From Lojkania enalia (taxonomy: Eukaryota; Ascomycota; Dothideomycetes; Pleosporales): a stretch of 64,000 nucleotides of DNA. Numbering within the stretch: position 1 is the stretch's first letter; each line of letters opens with the position of its first letter. Location: assembly GCA_010094045.1 (NCBI GenBank), contig ML986625.1, forward strand, positions 142,442 to 206,441. The letters are read 5' to 3'. Shown here piece by piece: positions 31,660-44,577 of the stretch. A program made the translations under genes and the position numbers. Below the pieces are notes generated by a model. That model worked only from the letters and a program-made list of their open reading frames with translations, did no database searches and had not been told where the DNA came from.

Positions 31660-34600
31660 TGTGGCTTTATATGTATTCTCGCAATGTTAAAAGATGGTGA
31701 TGTGCGGACGATATATTCTTCAAGAGTACTTCGCAAATATACTGTGATTCGGGCCAAATTCGGGGATGAGATCGCGGGTTGAATTTATTAGTCCAGGTCA
31801 TACCAAGGTAGGAGTGACGTTTGCGGGAGATGGGATTCTAGTTCCGATACCCCGCTTTACAACCAGGCTTGCTCTTGGAATGAACGCTCCATCATTCTAA
31901 TAGCAGCAACAACCATCCCGTTCATGAGGCCCTCTCAGAACAAGCCGCACCTTTGGCTCCATTATTCTGAAAGGCTGTGAGAATGATGAAGACCAACAAT
32001 TTGCTTCTCCACGTGTGGTCTGAGGCATATTTAACTAGTGAAAGATTTGTGCATTGCACTAGATTTCGGCCATGAATAAACTATGGTAGGGATTGTGTAA
32101 CCAACACAAGACAGGAATATTATATGCAAAACAGAAATAGGGCTCAGAAGATTTTAAAACCAATACTTATGAAGCGGCTCTAATATCTAGACCTGGATAA
32201 GATCATGTGGGGAAGAGTAGCCGGAGCCCGGGATGAAAAATGATACAAACGGCGTCATTAACCCCCGAGGCAGTAGAATGTCGTTCAAGCCCGGGGAGCT
32301 TGTGGGTTGTCCATGATACAGCTACGAATGCCAATTGGGACCATTGCCTTCCGCTTCATCTGTATGGGAGAGTAGATTTTTGCATATCCAAGGCACGTTG
32401 AAGGCGGTTCCTTGAGCTCCAATCGGGATTTTCTGAGCTACCAATCATGATTTGAACGCACTCCTACGTGAGGGTATTAAACCACGTGGCTTCAGAAGGG
32501 TTCGTATTCCGGGAAATATTCTTGACCGTTAAATGCCGGTGGCATGGTGTGGTCCGGCTGCGGAGATTATAAGTCGTACAACCCTCTTATTACGCTAAAT
32601 GCGTATAAATCAGGACTGCGAGCATAGGCCACTAGTTTGACATCCTGATGGGGTTCGGGGACTGTGGTGTGCCTGGTCAGCCCCGCCTTTAAGGCAAAAA
32701 AAAATCAAATCAAGTTCCTGCAAGTCTTGGTATGATACACAGATGCGAGCTGCCATGGCCAGGGTCGATAAGGTTATTCTATCTTTGCTGGGGAAGGCCT
32801 AGAAATTTCCGGAACGGGGAATGGACTGGTCACAAGATGACAATTTTCTGGGCTAGTCAAGGGTTTCCCCGGCTCTCGACCTGTCGACTTCTCGGGGTGT
32901 TTTATGTGCTCTAATATACCTGCTGACATGTGTAGGACGCGCATACTTTACATTCGATTTTCCCGGTTGATGCAAGCTTACTTGTGAGATTGGGTACGTG
33001 GCGATTATCGAGTTCATGCTATGGTCGGCATCGTTGATGAGTTACCCTCCTGTCTGCAGTAAACAGGCGCTTTCGTGCCGTAGTTAGCTCAACATAGAGT
33101 TCTCGATGATTCCTGCGTACTGTAAACCTCGGAAGCGAGAAGGAAGGATTTTCGCCTATCTAGAGTTAAGGAAATGCGTAATTGCCACAAGGTAATGCGC
33201 TGTATAAGATCTTCAACTATAGCTTGCTAAATTCAAGGTGGAGGTGAGGGGTAGTCTAAGCATCCAATTAACGGCCTTGTGGAGAAAGAAAACGCTTCGG
33301 ACTAGGATTACGTAGAACAAGAGTGACGGATACGTTTGGAGTACGTAGAGTGTGCCTAGGCACTTTATGCGGGGTGTATTTTGTTCGAGACGTTCAAAAT
33401 CAGGACAGGGCAATGGACTTAGAAGTCCATGCAGGTTATGTTCGACGAGGAGCTAGCCTGGTCGTGCAACCAGCTAAGAGACCGGCGAATGCAGTCTAAA
33501 TTAAAGGTCGACAACTGTGAGACTTGAAGCATGTCCCAACGTTAGATAAAAGCTGACTCGAGATTCCAGATGCGAGCTAGTGGAAGAATTCGGAAAAGAT
33601 CAGATGTGACAGAAGACTACAGACATGCGTGAGGGAAAAGCTGTGCGACCCTAGATATAGCAGCCGTATGTGGATGACGGAACTTTTGGTCTGATGGCAA
33701 TTACTATGTAAGTAGTGCTCGAAGGGAGCTCCAGGATGAACCGCCGCGTCATGGACAGGCCCTAGTGTGATTTGGTTTCAAATTATCTCTATTAAAGGTT
33801 GGTAGAGTTGAGCATGACAGTGTATTACTGTGCTACAAAAGAAAGCAAGATGACTGGAACCTTGGAAAAAGAAACAAGACGTGCATACACATACACTTCT
33901 GCCGAGAGCGATTTCTCACAGATGGCGCAGCCTGCGACTCCAGTCATGCACAGCGGAGGTGGGCTTTGCATCCTTCGTCTTCGCTGGTGGCCTGTCTCGA
34001 AACACTGGGTGCGAATGGTCGTCGACGGCACAAGGATAGATGTTACTTTTTGAGGAAGCTCGCCTATACGCGGTGATCTGCGCACACCAATAAACTCTCT
34101 ATATACAGGTACGTACCAGCATGTTGCTTTTTTGAGCGGGAGCTGCCTCTGCTGCCCTATCACGGCCCCGCGAGTTCTGGTCTCCTTTCCTGGAGGCGGG
34201 CGGCACCGCGACGCCGGATTCGCTGCCGTAGTCGATAACGGGGCTATTAACGTGGCAGAGTGGCAGCCAGTATCCGCTTTCATCAGTCCAAGTACCATGA
34301 CGGGCAATTCGATAGCGCGAAGGCGGCGGGGCCCGGCGCTGGCTTGGTTCTTGGTTCCTAATCTTTTCCTCCGCAGACGAGGACGCAAGGGGCCGGGCAA
34401 GGATCACCAGTGGAACTCGTGCCCATTGCGTCTCAGGGGTATCCCCGCCCATGATTCGCTGGCAGCCTCTTGTTTCAGCAGGTTACACGATGCCCGACTG
34501 CGAGGTGGTCGGAGCAGCGCGGAGGATGGTGTCAGGATGTGCCAGGCCTGGATGGGGAGAAAAGATGCAGCGCTGTGAGTCGTGGGCATCGTTTCGCCGT

Positions 34601-35381
34601 GTAGTCGAGGTTCTGCTGTGTGCCGCGGAGGGGGAGGAGGAAGCTTGGAAAAAGAGGGGAGAGGCTAGAGGGGAGGGGGGAGCCATGGATAGCGGTCCCT
34701 GGCTGCCAATCCTATCCAGGCAACCCCGGCAAAAGGGTCGTGGGTGCCGTTGAAAAAAGCGCCTAGTAGTTCGTCGCCTTGAATGAATTTGTTCTATAGC
34801 ACCTCGGATACTATAACTTCCACGCGTGCCCCCATCGCGTCGGCCTCATCGCACGCAACAATCAAGCTCAATCCCCTCACATCCTACTGCACACTGCCTA
34901 CGCCGCAATCAGAGAGCTCTAGCCGACTGCGAGACGACGGGCGCGAGATCTTGGCCGGTGTCGTTCTGCCATTTATGGATTCACACCGCCGTTAGAGCTG
35001 ACCCCTGAACCGGTCCACCACCGCCCCACGATTACCAGCAGTTGTTTCTCGACTGTGTCAAGCCTGCGGGCCGTTGCCGCCTCCCCTCTCGCTGCACAGA
35101 GAAGTCACAGCAGTGCTGTCTACTTCGCAGACCAGGGGCTTTGCCAGCCGCCGAGCCGCCTCCGGACGCAGCAGGCCGTAATTGAACTGCATCTATCCGC
35201 CTGAGCCTGCATCTTCTAATATTACGACCGCATTCCTTCCTACTTGCGCGGACACTGCACGACGGTGCTGGCTATCGTTTCCGTCCCCCGTTGCCCGTAC
35301 GTCTGCCGGAGAATGCCACAGAGCGGCAGCGGAGCACTAACTCTCTTGATCCCCGAAACCTAAACGCCTTTCCAGAGCACA
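31660..35381. other. gene-free stretch of about 3.7 kb
   Basis: This is the largest empty interval. From about 31,800 to 33,800 it looks moderately AT-rich with short frames on both strands. From about 34,100 to 34,750 it turns GC-rich and stays open in several frames on both strands, a composition effect. From about 34,800 to 35,381 it looks like leader sequence of the Arf exchange-factor gene. No transposase, terminal repeat or tRNA was recognised. Confidence 0.5.
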
Positions 35382-38300
35382 ATGGCAGACTTCGCACATT
35401 CTCGGGGAGACCCGCGCGATGGTCCCCGATCGTCAACGCCGACGGGCTATTCCAGGCCACAAAAGGCGAGCGGAAGCGTACGCGCGCTGAACACCCGTCC
35501 GGCGCACCAGGAGACCTTCTTCGACGACTCAACTCCGGTGGACAATTCCAAGGACGGTGACAGGGACCACGACCCATTACGGGATTCACATGATCTATCT
35601 TTTGCGGATGGCACGAGGGACTCCGTGGTGGATAATATGCTACTGTCTCTGGATCAGTTTTCGGCCGGTCCTGCCTTGTATAGCAATCCTGCTGCACTGT
35701 ATTCTAACTTTGACGACGTCGATTTCTTCTTAACAGATAATCCTTACCCTCCTCCGAGAACGGCGCGCCATCGTGGTCATACATATACCTCTTCTCATTC
35801 CTCCGACTACGATCTGCACCCTGACGATACCTCTTCGCGCTATTCGGGCCATCATTCGCGCGGGCGAAGAAGTAATAGTAGCACAAACATTCCGACTGCA
35901 ATGGCCCGAAAGGGCAGCTTAAGAGGGTATCCAAGTGGGCGGGACAAGCAATCAAGCGGCCTATTTTCCGAGTTTCAGCAGTCCGCTCACACTAGGGGTA
36001 GTGGTAAGAAAGGGAGCAAGAGTAGCATTTCTTCAAGTGTTGATTTTGGAAATACACAAATGCTGGGAGCTCGAGCTGGTTTTGGAAACCGTTCAGCGAG
36101 CTTTGACCATGGAAACATGATGGACAAATCGAGGATATCACCTACCAAAGCATCGTCTATTTTGGATAGGGGTAGGGGCGCATATCCAACATACCCTGAT
36201 TACGATGCAGCTCCTCAACCCACCATTCCGGCTGGCCCTAGAAGGGTTCACGAGCCACCGCAGTCTCCCATCGCATATCCACCGCAACCCTCGTATGCAC
36301 CCCCACAAGCACCACCGCCCCGGCGGAAGGGCAGCGTGCGATCAACGACGAGCAAAACATTGCGCAAGAACAAGAGTCATCCCGAGCCCAATATGAGGCT
36401 TCAGGCGCAAGAATTTGTCAATGCGAGTAATATCCGTGATCTTCCCCCAATACCGGCGTATCAAGACCCCCCGGCACCATCTCCCACTGTAGCCATGCGG
36501 AAGCATGTGATACCCTCTCCCTCAACTCCAGTAACCACCCCCAAAGAAAAGCCAGGCTTCTTCAGGAGAGTTTTTGGTGGCGCATCTTCCAAGAACCAAA
36601 CTCAGGTGTCGAACACATCCATGACCTCCAACACGTCATATTCAAATGCATCGCCAGCATCATCCCATCAGCGGGCTAATGGCCCGTACTATGCTGATTC
36701 CCAGATTCGGCCTCGGACGACGCCCAGCAGCTCAAACCACATTGCGTCACAACTGAAATCGATGCCTCGGGCACCTCCAACAGTCGCGTCAACCCAGAAG
36801 GAGAATCAGCTACCACCACAACCAACGCTAGCAAAGAAACACTCATCGTTCTTCAGGCGACGGAAGAAGTCAGTGTCTGAGAACACAAAACCTCCCGTCA
36901 TGGCACTGGAATTCAGACCGCCAAAAGCAGAGGTCACCCCGGCTCAACTAAGCCCTGGTGTCAGTAGTTTGCGCGAAGCTATGAATCCGTACTTGAACGA
37001 TGTGGCGAGTCCCGAGGAGAAACACTACAATAGTCGGGACCGCCAACTCGCGGCTGGGAGCACACCAAACGGTGAGCGTCTAAACGGTTTCTCGCCAGGT
37101 TACAAGCCCCATAAGGATGCTACCGTGCGAAGCGTGATGCCAGTGACTAATGGATCACCCCCTTCGCGGGGTGAGCAAGTAAAGGCCATGCACGCGATGG
37201 GCAGCGACTCGCCGAAACTGAAATTGAAGATGAAGCACGGTAGGACAAGCCTTGCCAACCCCCACGACGAGACGTTCCTTGCAGATAGTAGCAGCTGCAA
37301 CGAGGACCCCAGCGGCCGTGCGACACCATCCGGCGAAAAGAGCGCGGATGAAACAGCACGACGCCCTAGGACAAGCCCCACCTCGCGCTCATTTGTCCAG
37401 GACGGAACGCTGAGCAGTTCTGAAGAGAAGAGCGATCGAAAGGCTAACACCGGAGAGAAGAGACCCGACATGTTACTGAGTGCCCAAACAACTGAGTCGG
37501 GCGCCAGCACTGCCAAATCGGCTCCGGGAACCGTGACTGCGTCTCAGTCAGCGTCGGACGTGGAAGATGATGGCTGGGTGCTCACGCAGCCAACGATGAA
37601 CGAGCAGACGACGCTCCGAAAAAGCTCGGCCAAGTCGAGTCGCGTATGGCTGGAGCCAACGTCTTCTGAAGAGAACCTTGCCGAGTCTGAGCGCATGTCG
37701 CTCCCAATGGAGGGTGCGCGGACGTCGCAGAAGTCACTGGAGAAGGTGTCGCCCACCTCGGTGCAACCGCCCACGCCGTCGTCGGCAAGTGACGTATTCC
37801 ACTCTGCTACGAGCCTGCCAGTTGTGCAGGTCGAGAGTCGCGATTCCGACACCATGCCCGCCATTATTGAACGCCATTCGGTGCACGAGGAAGAGCCTAC
37901 CGACGCGGACCGGGAGCGCGCTCTGAAGATCTTCAACGGCGACGAAGAGTCGGTTCTGAAAATTGAGGCGGCTGCCATTCTGGGCGATGTCACGTTGGCA
38001 AGCATGCGGACGAGGAAGGCGTACATGGAGCTGTTCGACTGGTCCGGCTTCAACATTCTCCTGGCCATGCGCGACCTCTGCGGGAAGCTCGTGCTGAAGG
38101 CCGAAACGCAGCAAGTGGATCGAATTCTTATGAGCCTATCAGAGCGTTGGTGCGAATGCAACCCCTCCCATGGATTCAAGACGACAGGTAAGAGGAATAT
38201 CGTCCCTTTCAAAATGCCCCCAACTAACAGGCTATATAGATGTCGTCCACACCATTTGCTACTCCGTGCTGCTCCTGAATACCGACCTGCATTTGGCAGA

Positions 38301-40291
38301 TATCGACTCGCGAATGACTCGCAGCCAGTTCGTGAAGAACACACTACCAACGGTTGTTCGCGTATGTAAGGAGTCATTGAAAGACAACACCGACGAGACT
38401 CTGCGACCTCGTTCTACTCAAATGAGAAGAGGCTCGATCCCTTGGAACGATAAATCTGAGCCGAATTCCCCAGCAGCCGAGACCACTTCTTTTCCGGCGG
38501 ACGTCTCTGAGGATCCGCTCGAAAATAGGAGAGCTAGGAGCCGGCTTTCGGTCAAGCCACCTCTTCGCAGTGGCTCGGAAGGATACCTTTCTGCCGATTC
38601 TGCGACAGCCGAGTGCGTCACACTCGTCAATAGCCCGTATAATGGTCCTTTGAAAGGCTGGGAATATCAGATAGAGACTGTACTAAAGGAGTTTTACAAT
38701 TCCATTCGTCAAAAGCGACTGCCACTGCACGGGGCCTCCTCGCTTCAAACTCATGACCAACCGTCGTCGAATAATCTTTCCGTCAGCGGTATGCTGCGAC
38801 GTACGCCCAGCGTACTGAGCAAAGCCCCATCTGACAACATCAGTTACCGCGGTAGATCACAAACCGATTTTAGGAGTATGAATTCGCGCTGGATATCGAA
38901 AACGCGATCAAGACCAAGACTGTACCCAGCTTCCACTGTAGCTTCGAGCCGAACTAGCTTGGATGATGGATCTGTCTGGAGTCCAGCTGGTTCAAGCACG
39001 TGGAGTAGATATTCGGTCGGCAAGACTCAGACCTCCATGTCCATGGAATCACTTGGTTCACATTTCGCCCAAGGAGATTATCAACAGGCTATAGGCTTCG
39101 CGAACGCACTCAGCCAAGCAATCATTCGCGAAGAGGGCATGACCATTGCTAGCGATGAGGAATTCACACGAGTTGCACCACTGTTAGAAGACGAGACTCT
39201 TGAGCTTGCTGGGGCGCCATGGGCAAAGGAGGGAATATTGAAGCATAAGCACCACCTTGAATCTCTCGACAAAAAGGCCAAGGATCGAACCTGGAACGAG
39301 TGCTTCGCCGTTATTGAAAAAGGATACATGCGTCTATTCTCCTTTAACATGAACTCCAAGTCCATGCGCTTGAAAAGCAAGACCCGACCCTCTGCTGGCA
39401 GCGTTGTCGGAGGGGGAAATTGGATGGACAATGCTGAAGCCTTGGACAGCTTCCTCCTTCGACAATCAATCGCCAGCGCCCTACCACCCCCGGGATATTC
39501 CAAGTCGAGGCCGCACGTCTGGGCACTTTCACTACCCACTGGTGCTGTCCACCTATTCCAGGTGGGTACAGCCGACATTGTCCGCGAATTTGTTTCCACT
39601 GCCAACTATTGGGCGGCGAGACTGTCCAAAGAGCCTCTCGTGGGTGGCGTTAGTAATATTGAATACGGCTGGGGTGAAAACGTCATCAACACAGCATTGA
39701 TTCGCCAGGACAGCACACCATCTACAGGCCATGTGTCTCGTCCTAGTATGACAAGCTCAATTCGTAGCTCGGTTGATCATGCTACCGGAACTGTGAAGGC
39801 TCGTCTTCCTGGCGACAGGGTGACTCTGGCTGATTGGAGCCCCCCTGCCCAGAGCATGATGGCGAGCAATCTGATGGAGGTTGACCAGCTCACGGCCTTG
39901 ACCAATTATGTGAAGAACGTTGAGGATGAGCTTTCCCGTCATAATGAATTGCGGGCGCCTTTGCTCATTGCGGTAGGTGCTCTAACACGTCTTATCATCC
40001 AAATCACCCACTAATTTTTGGCAGTTCTCTCCACGACATCCGAACGCAGCGAAAGCAATGGCGAATTGGGAACGCAAATCTTCGTACCTTCTACGGGAGA
40101 TTGTCAAATTCCGCACCTACATCGACTCCCTCACAGGCGCGCAGAATCTGAAGGACAAGATTTATACTGAACGTGAAGCCGAAGCTTCAAAGAACGCCGA
40201 TGTGAACAGTGATTCGGCCCAGCCGCTTTCTGGCACAAACGTTGATGGTGAAATCTCAGCACCTCAAAGCTCAGAGCTCGCCGCAACTTGA
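35382..40291 (+). CDS. Arf guanine-nucleotide exchange factor with Sec7 and PH domains
   Basis: Exons are 35382-38187, 38240-39972 and 40025-40291, giving 1601 residues. The first 830 residues are Ser/Pro-rich and disordered, with many basic and proline motifs. The Sec7 domain spans about residues 840-975 and is split by intron 1. The catalytic glutamate finger is Glu908 in LKAETQQVDRIL, and the conserved SVLLLNTDLH follows the splice. A PH domain spans about residues 1260-1405, from KEGILKHKHHLES to VSTANYWAARLS. A helical region with NYVKNVEDELSRHNELRAPL follows, interrupted by intron 2. Family knowledge: the Sec7 domain swaps GDP for GTP on Arf GTPases at Golgi or plasma membrane, and the PH domain binds phosphoinositides or Arf. 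The architecture fits fungal Syt1 or EFA6-type proteins. The 3' end may carry a further exon (see findings). Domain call certain; orthologue name uncertain. Confidence 0.92.
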
Positions 40292-40306
40292 TTTCTTGCA
40301 CATATA

Positions 40307-40330
40307 TACTAACAATGACTTTTTGTATAG
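40307..40330 (+). other. strong 3' splice site with exact TACTAAC branch sequence
   Basis: TACTAAC at 40307-40313 is followed 17 bases later by a T-rich TATAG acceptor ending at 40330. It lies just past the first in-frame stop of the Arf exchange-factor gene, so an extra spliced exon is likely in at least some transcripts. Possible donors are GTGAAA at 40248 and GTGAAC at 40202, both upstream of the stop. Confidence 0.6.
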
Positions 40331-41068
40331 CCATTACACCTCTTCGACGTACGTTGTGTCGACTCCGTCTTCTTCACTCATCCCGGACGGGACTCCGGCC
40401 CCATTCCACGGCTTAAGAAACGTACTATTGTAATCATTAGCCTCCTGCCTACACGACTTTCCTTCTCCCGTTCCATGATTTCAACTCTCTTTTGTTCGGC
40501 GGAAGGGTTTTCGGGTTTCAGCATACGATGAAACGTAATGTATGACTTGTGGCCTCCCGGGCGCAGGGATTAGCTTTCCTCTTTTATTCTTGTCGACGAT
40601 TGCGATACCTTGCCATTTCTCTGATATCTTTTCTGGTTACTTATTATGATGGGTGCATTTGGCGGCAAGCGACTGAGTATCCCTATAGATATCTTATGGA
40701 GGGTAGTGGCATTATGGCGGATACTGTTCCGATTGTTCAATGATATACCCATCGTCCGCCTAGCTGCTGCCGGGTGGAATATTTCAATCCATTCCACACT
40801 TTTTTGGGCTTAGTGAGATCTGTACACCAAAATTGAGAGACGGCTTTACGTTTCTGCTTACCGGTGCAGTGAGAGAGGACGTGGGATGTTTCCAACGGAC
40901 GCAACCGGACACGAATCGAGACGGCTGCTCCACTCCCACGTGGAAGTACTCAAGGCCCAACAGTGACTACAAATGTGGCTTGTCCTAGTTGCAGGGAAGA
41001 ATTTGCAAAGCAAGAAATGCAGGGTCTAGGATATGTACAAGATGCAGGTACAGATCGAAAAGAGGGGT

Positions 41069-41086
41069 GGGGGGGGGGGGGGGGGG
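41069..41086. repeat. poly-G run of 18
   Basis: This is a pure homopolymer in non-coding sequence. G-runs of this length can form quadruplexes and are prone to sequencing error. Confidence 0.9.
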
Positions 41087-42354
41087 TTTGCCGAGTCAGA
41101 TGGTTATGAATCGCTGTAGATTGCTGACAGGTCTAGGATCTGATGTTGAACGAAATACGGATAAGCGTCGAGTCTTATTGAAATCACGCGTTCCCATTTG
41201 GTAGGTTTGTGAGAACTTGATTTAACGGATATTATGGCTATTTCGACTGAGGCTTTCTAGGGAGGTTACATGGACGAGAATAGATAATGCGCAGCTCGCA
41301 TCTCATCCGGACAGGTAGGTTCCTACTCAGATTTCGAGGCGCAGGGCATGCCTTCACCGTGGTAGCGTGAAGCAATTGGTGCCAAACAAAGCATCAAACA
41401 CATAGCGTTGATAGCCAGTGTGCAATGCATGCCAGAGTAACTTTCCATGATGGGCATCGTACGCTACGGTGATTCCGTCCCTTCGATTAGCTCTTAGCAC
41501 TGCCCCGGGGGACTATAACAGCTCAGATGCAGCTCAGATTGACAGATGTCATAGATGTGGACCATTGTCTTGCACCCCACGCTGGTCAATGGGAGGTTCA
41601 CGCTCGGTCTTCACCGTTCGGTTCCAGGGTCTCTACGCAAGCCACAGTTCTCCATTGCAGCGGGCTGGAACGCGAGTTCTGCACGGCACGCGGATAGGAA
41701 TAGTGCGACGACACCGGAACGGTTAAGTGAATGCTCGATTAGGGAAGATTAGGCATACGAGGGGTGTTCGGCGATGTGTGCTATTGGTTTTGTTGTTTAG
41801 GAGGAGGCCCAGGGATTCATAGCCCGAGCTGATTGGGTGTTGGCGGGCAGCCAGAGAAGTGAATGTTGGCACCCCGGTCGGTGCTGAGAAAGGCGTAGGT
41901 CGTGCAGCAGCTCTTTACCGCATCTTTCGACAGCACGGCGGACGCAGCACAGCAGGGAGTCTTGTTTTGGAACCTGTTGCGTCTGGCAGATCGTGGTCGG
42001 CGATGCAAGAAAGATGTGCAGACCGGAGCGCGCTCGGCCAGACCGTGCGATGGTGTCCGTGTGCCGCTGCCTGCCCTATCCGCGAACCCGCCACGGCGAG
42101 GCTTGAGGGGTGCGGGCGCGACGCCAGTGGCCTGGTTCGTTGCGCGGCGAGTGGCAGAGGTGATGGACGACGGGGTTCCCTATGGCCGTGATTTGCGGGC
42201 TGCCAAAGCTTCGAAGCGGTAAGGAGATGAGATGGTGGATACACGTATTGGGGGGTGGAAATGACCGTGGTACGATGTGTCTGCGGCTCGACGGCCGTGG
42301 CTGGGCTTGGGCGGCCACTGTGAATGGACGACCGACGCGTCGGCGCCGTCGTGC

Positions 42355-42430
42355 TTTTGTGCTTGTGCGGGTGCGGGTGCTGGTGTTGGCTTTGGTGTGG
42401 GTGCGAGTGCGTGGCTTGGGTGCGGGAATG
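42355..42430. repeat. degenerate GGGTGC-type G/T-rich repeat
   Basis: Units such as GTGCGG, GGTGCG and GTGTGG recur imperfectly. They create a chance reading frame rich in Val and Arg. There is no coding evidence. Confidence 0.6.
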
Positions 42431-42882
42431 CGGTGCCCTCCTCCACTCCTCTCCACCTCCACGCTGCTTCCACCATCGCTAGTCACGTCGGCGGGCTATG
42501 TTAATAGCTTCGTCCACCCCTTAAATCCCATACCCTCACACCGATCTCATTCCCCTTTCGCATCCCCAGCGCGCGCCGTGGAGAGACGAAGCGCAAGAGT
42601 GTTTGCTAGTCCAACGTCGTGACCGCGCTCGGGCTGTCATCTTCTCTCAGCCCTACCCAGCCCGACCGATCCCACCCGCTGCTCCAGAAAAACTCCAACC
42701 CGTCAGCCGCACTCTTATATCGTGAACACGTACCGCTGCGATCGCCGGCCCGCCTCTCCTCTCACTACTCCTTTGCGGACTGGTCTGGCATCTCTATCAT
42801 CGTCTCCGTTTGTCCCGTCCAGCGCTGACAGACGCCCCGCCGGAACCCTACCTAACTCCGCACGCGCCTTTCACTCTCCGCC

Positions 42883-44577
42883 ATGTCTTACTACCCGGGA
42901 CAGCAATACCACGGCGGACAGCAGCAATATGGTGGGCCGCCACCGCAGAACTATGGCCCACCCCAGGGATATCCACAGCAGAATTACGGTCCTCCGTAAG
43001 TGTCAGCTCGCGGAGCAATTGGGGACTCGTGGCTATGCTGACATCGCCAGACCACCCCAGCAATATGGCGGTTACAATCCCTCGCCCTCCCCACAGCCTC
43101 CGTACAATGGCGGATATGGTCAACCTACCCCTCCCCCTCCACAGCAGTATGGTGGATACCAGCAAGTATGCAAGAGATTTGAAAGAATGCATGGTATGAA
43201 TGAGATTGGCTGACGCATTGGCAGAGTCCGCAACCCCAGCAGTATGGCGGATATCCCCCACCAAACGGGCCTCCACAGCAATACCCTCGACCAGGTACAT
43301 TCACTTCTCTAGCAGAATGAAATCGTCTGACAGTACCAGGCCACATGCCCACAGCGAATAGCAATCAATGGACACATGGCAACCACAACGCTCCGCCTCC
43401 ACCACCCAGCGGAGCTCAGCAATTTGGCCACGGCGCACCCCAAGGCTACTCCTTTCAGTACTCCGCCTGCAATGGCCGTAGAAAAGCACTCCTGATTGGT
43501 ATCAATTACTTCGGACAGCGAGGTCAGCTTAGGGGGTGTATCAATGATGTGAAGAACATGTCGACATACTTAAACTCCCATTTCGGATACAGGAGGGAGG
43601 ATATGGTGATTTTGACCGATGACCAGCAGAACCCCATGAGCCAGCCTACGAAGGCGAATATCCTGCGCGCTATGCACTGGCTCGTCAAGGACGCGCGGCC
43701 GAATGACTCGCTCTTCTTCCACTATTCTGGTATGTACCTAATCACATTGCGAGATATGGGGTGTTGGTGTTGACAAGGAATAGGACACGGCGGCCAAACC
43801 AAGGACCTCGATGGCGATGAAGACGACGGCTACGACGAAGTAATCTACCCCGTCGACTTCCGCACCGCCGGCCATATCGTCGATGACGAAATGCACCGCA
43901 TCCTTGTCCAGCCGCTGCAGCCGGGTGTCCGCCTAACTGCCATCTTCGATTCGTGCCACTCAGGATCCGCGCTCGATCTTCCATACATATACTCCACGCA
44001 AGGTGTCCTCAAGGAGCCCAACTTGGCCAAGGAGGCTGGGCAAGGCTTGCTGGGCATTGTGTCGAGCTACGCTCGCAAGGACATTGGCGGTATGATATCC
44101 AGCGCGAGCGGGCTCTTCAAGAAAGTCACACAGGGCGATGAGGTGTATCAAAAGAATCTGAGAACTAAGACGAGTCCGGCGGACGTCGTCATGTGGAGTG
44201 GGTCCAAGGATACTCAGACCTCGTAAGTCTTCATCATTTCTCATAATCTTCATTTCGAATTAGATTAGGTTGCAGTTATACTAATTGGCTACAGTGCCGA
44301 TGCATCCATCTCGGGCGAGGCAACGGGTGCCATGTCCTGGGCTTTCATCACCTCACTCAAGAAGAATCCGAACCAGAGCTACGTCCAGTTGCTGAATTCC
44401 ATCCGCGACGAGCTCGAGGGCAAGTACAGCCAAAAACCGCAGCTAAGCTGCAGTCATCCATTGAGTACGTTTCTTCTCCTATCGCTCTACCGGCCTTTTC
44501 CATCGGTGTGGCTCTATGGGTCTGAGTGCCTTACTGACTGACTGCTTGTAGATACCGACCTCCTGTATGTCATGTAA
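42883..44577 (+). CDS. type I metacaspase
   Basis: Exons are 42883-42995, 43051-43165, 43225-43294, 43340-43729, 43784-44222, 44295-44464 and 44552-44577, giving 440 residues. The N-terminal prodomain (about residues 1-125) is built from imperfect QQYGG, PPQ and YGPPQ repeats split over four exons. The caspase fold begins near [15 protein letters not shown]. The catalytic dyad is His231 in YSGHGG and Cys287 in DSCHSGS. The final exon encodes only the family-typical ending TDLLYVM. Family knowledge: metacaspases are calcium-dependent cysteine proteases that cut after Arg or Lys and act in fungal stress responses, protein quality control and cell death. Gln/Tyr-rich prodomains in yeast Mca1 bind aggregates. 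All exon phases agree. Confidence is very high. Confidence 0.96.

Larger units (their letters stand above)
40292..42882. other. gene-free stretch of about 2.6 kb upstream of metacaspase
   Basis: This holds the 3' end of the Arf exchange-factor gene, a G18 run at 41069-41086, and a GC-rich G/T-repeat region near 42,355-42,430. Open frames near 41,850-42,620 overlap on both strands and follow base composition. From about 42,620 it looks like the C/T-rich leader of the metacaspase gene. Confidence 0.5.

Noticed and set aside
34132..34578. 148-codon + strand frame and overlapping minus-strand frames
   Set aside because: The GC-rich stretch is open in several frames on both strands, with Cys/Arg/Pro-rich sequence and no family signal.
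42182..42622. 146-codon + strand frame with Val/Arg repeats upstream of metacaspase
   Set aside because: It overlaps long frames on the opposite strand, follows the G/T-rich repeat composition and has no domain or splice support.
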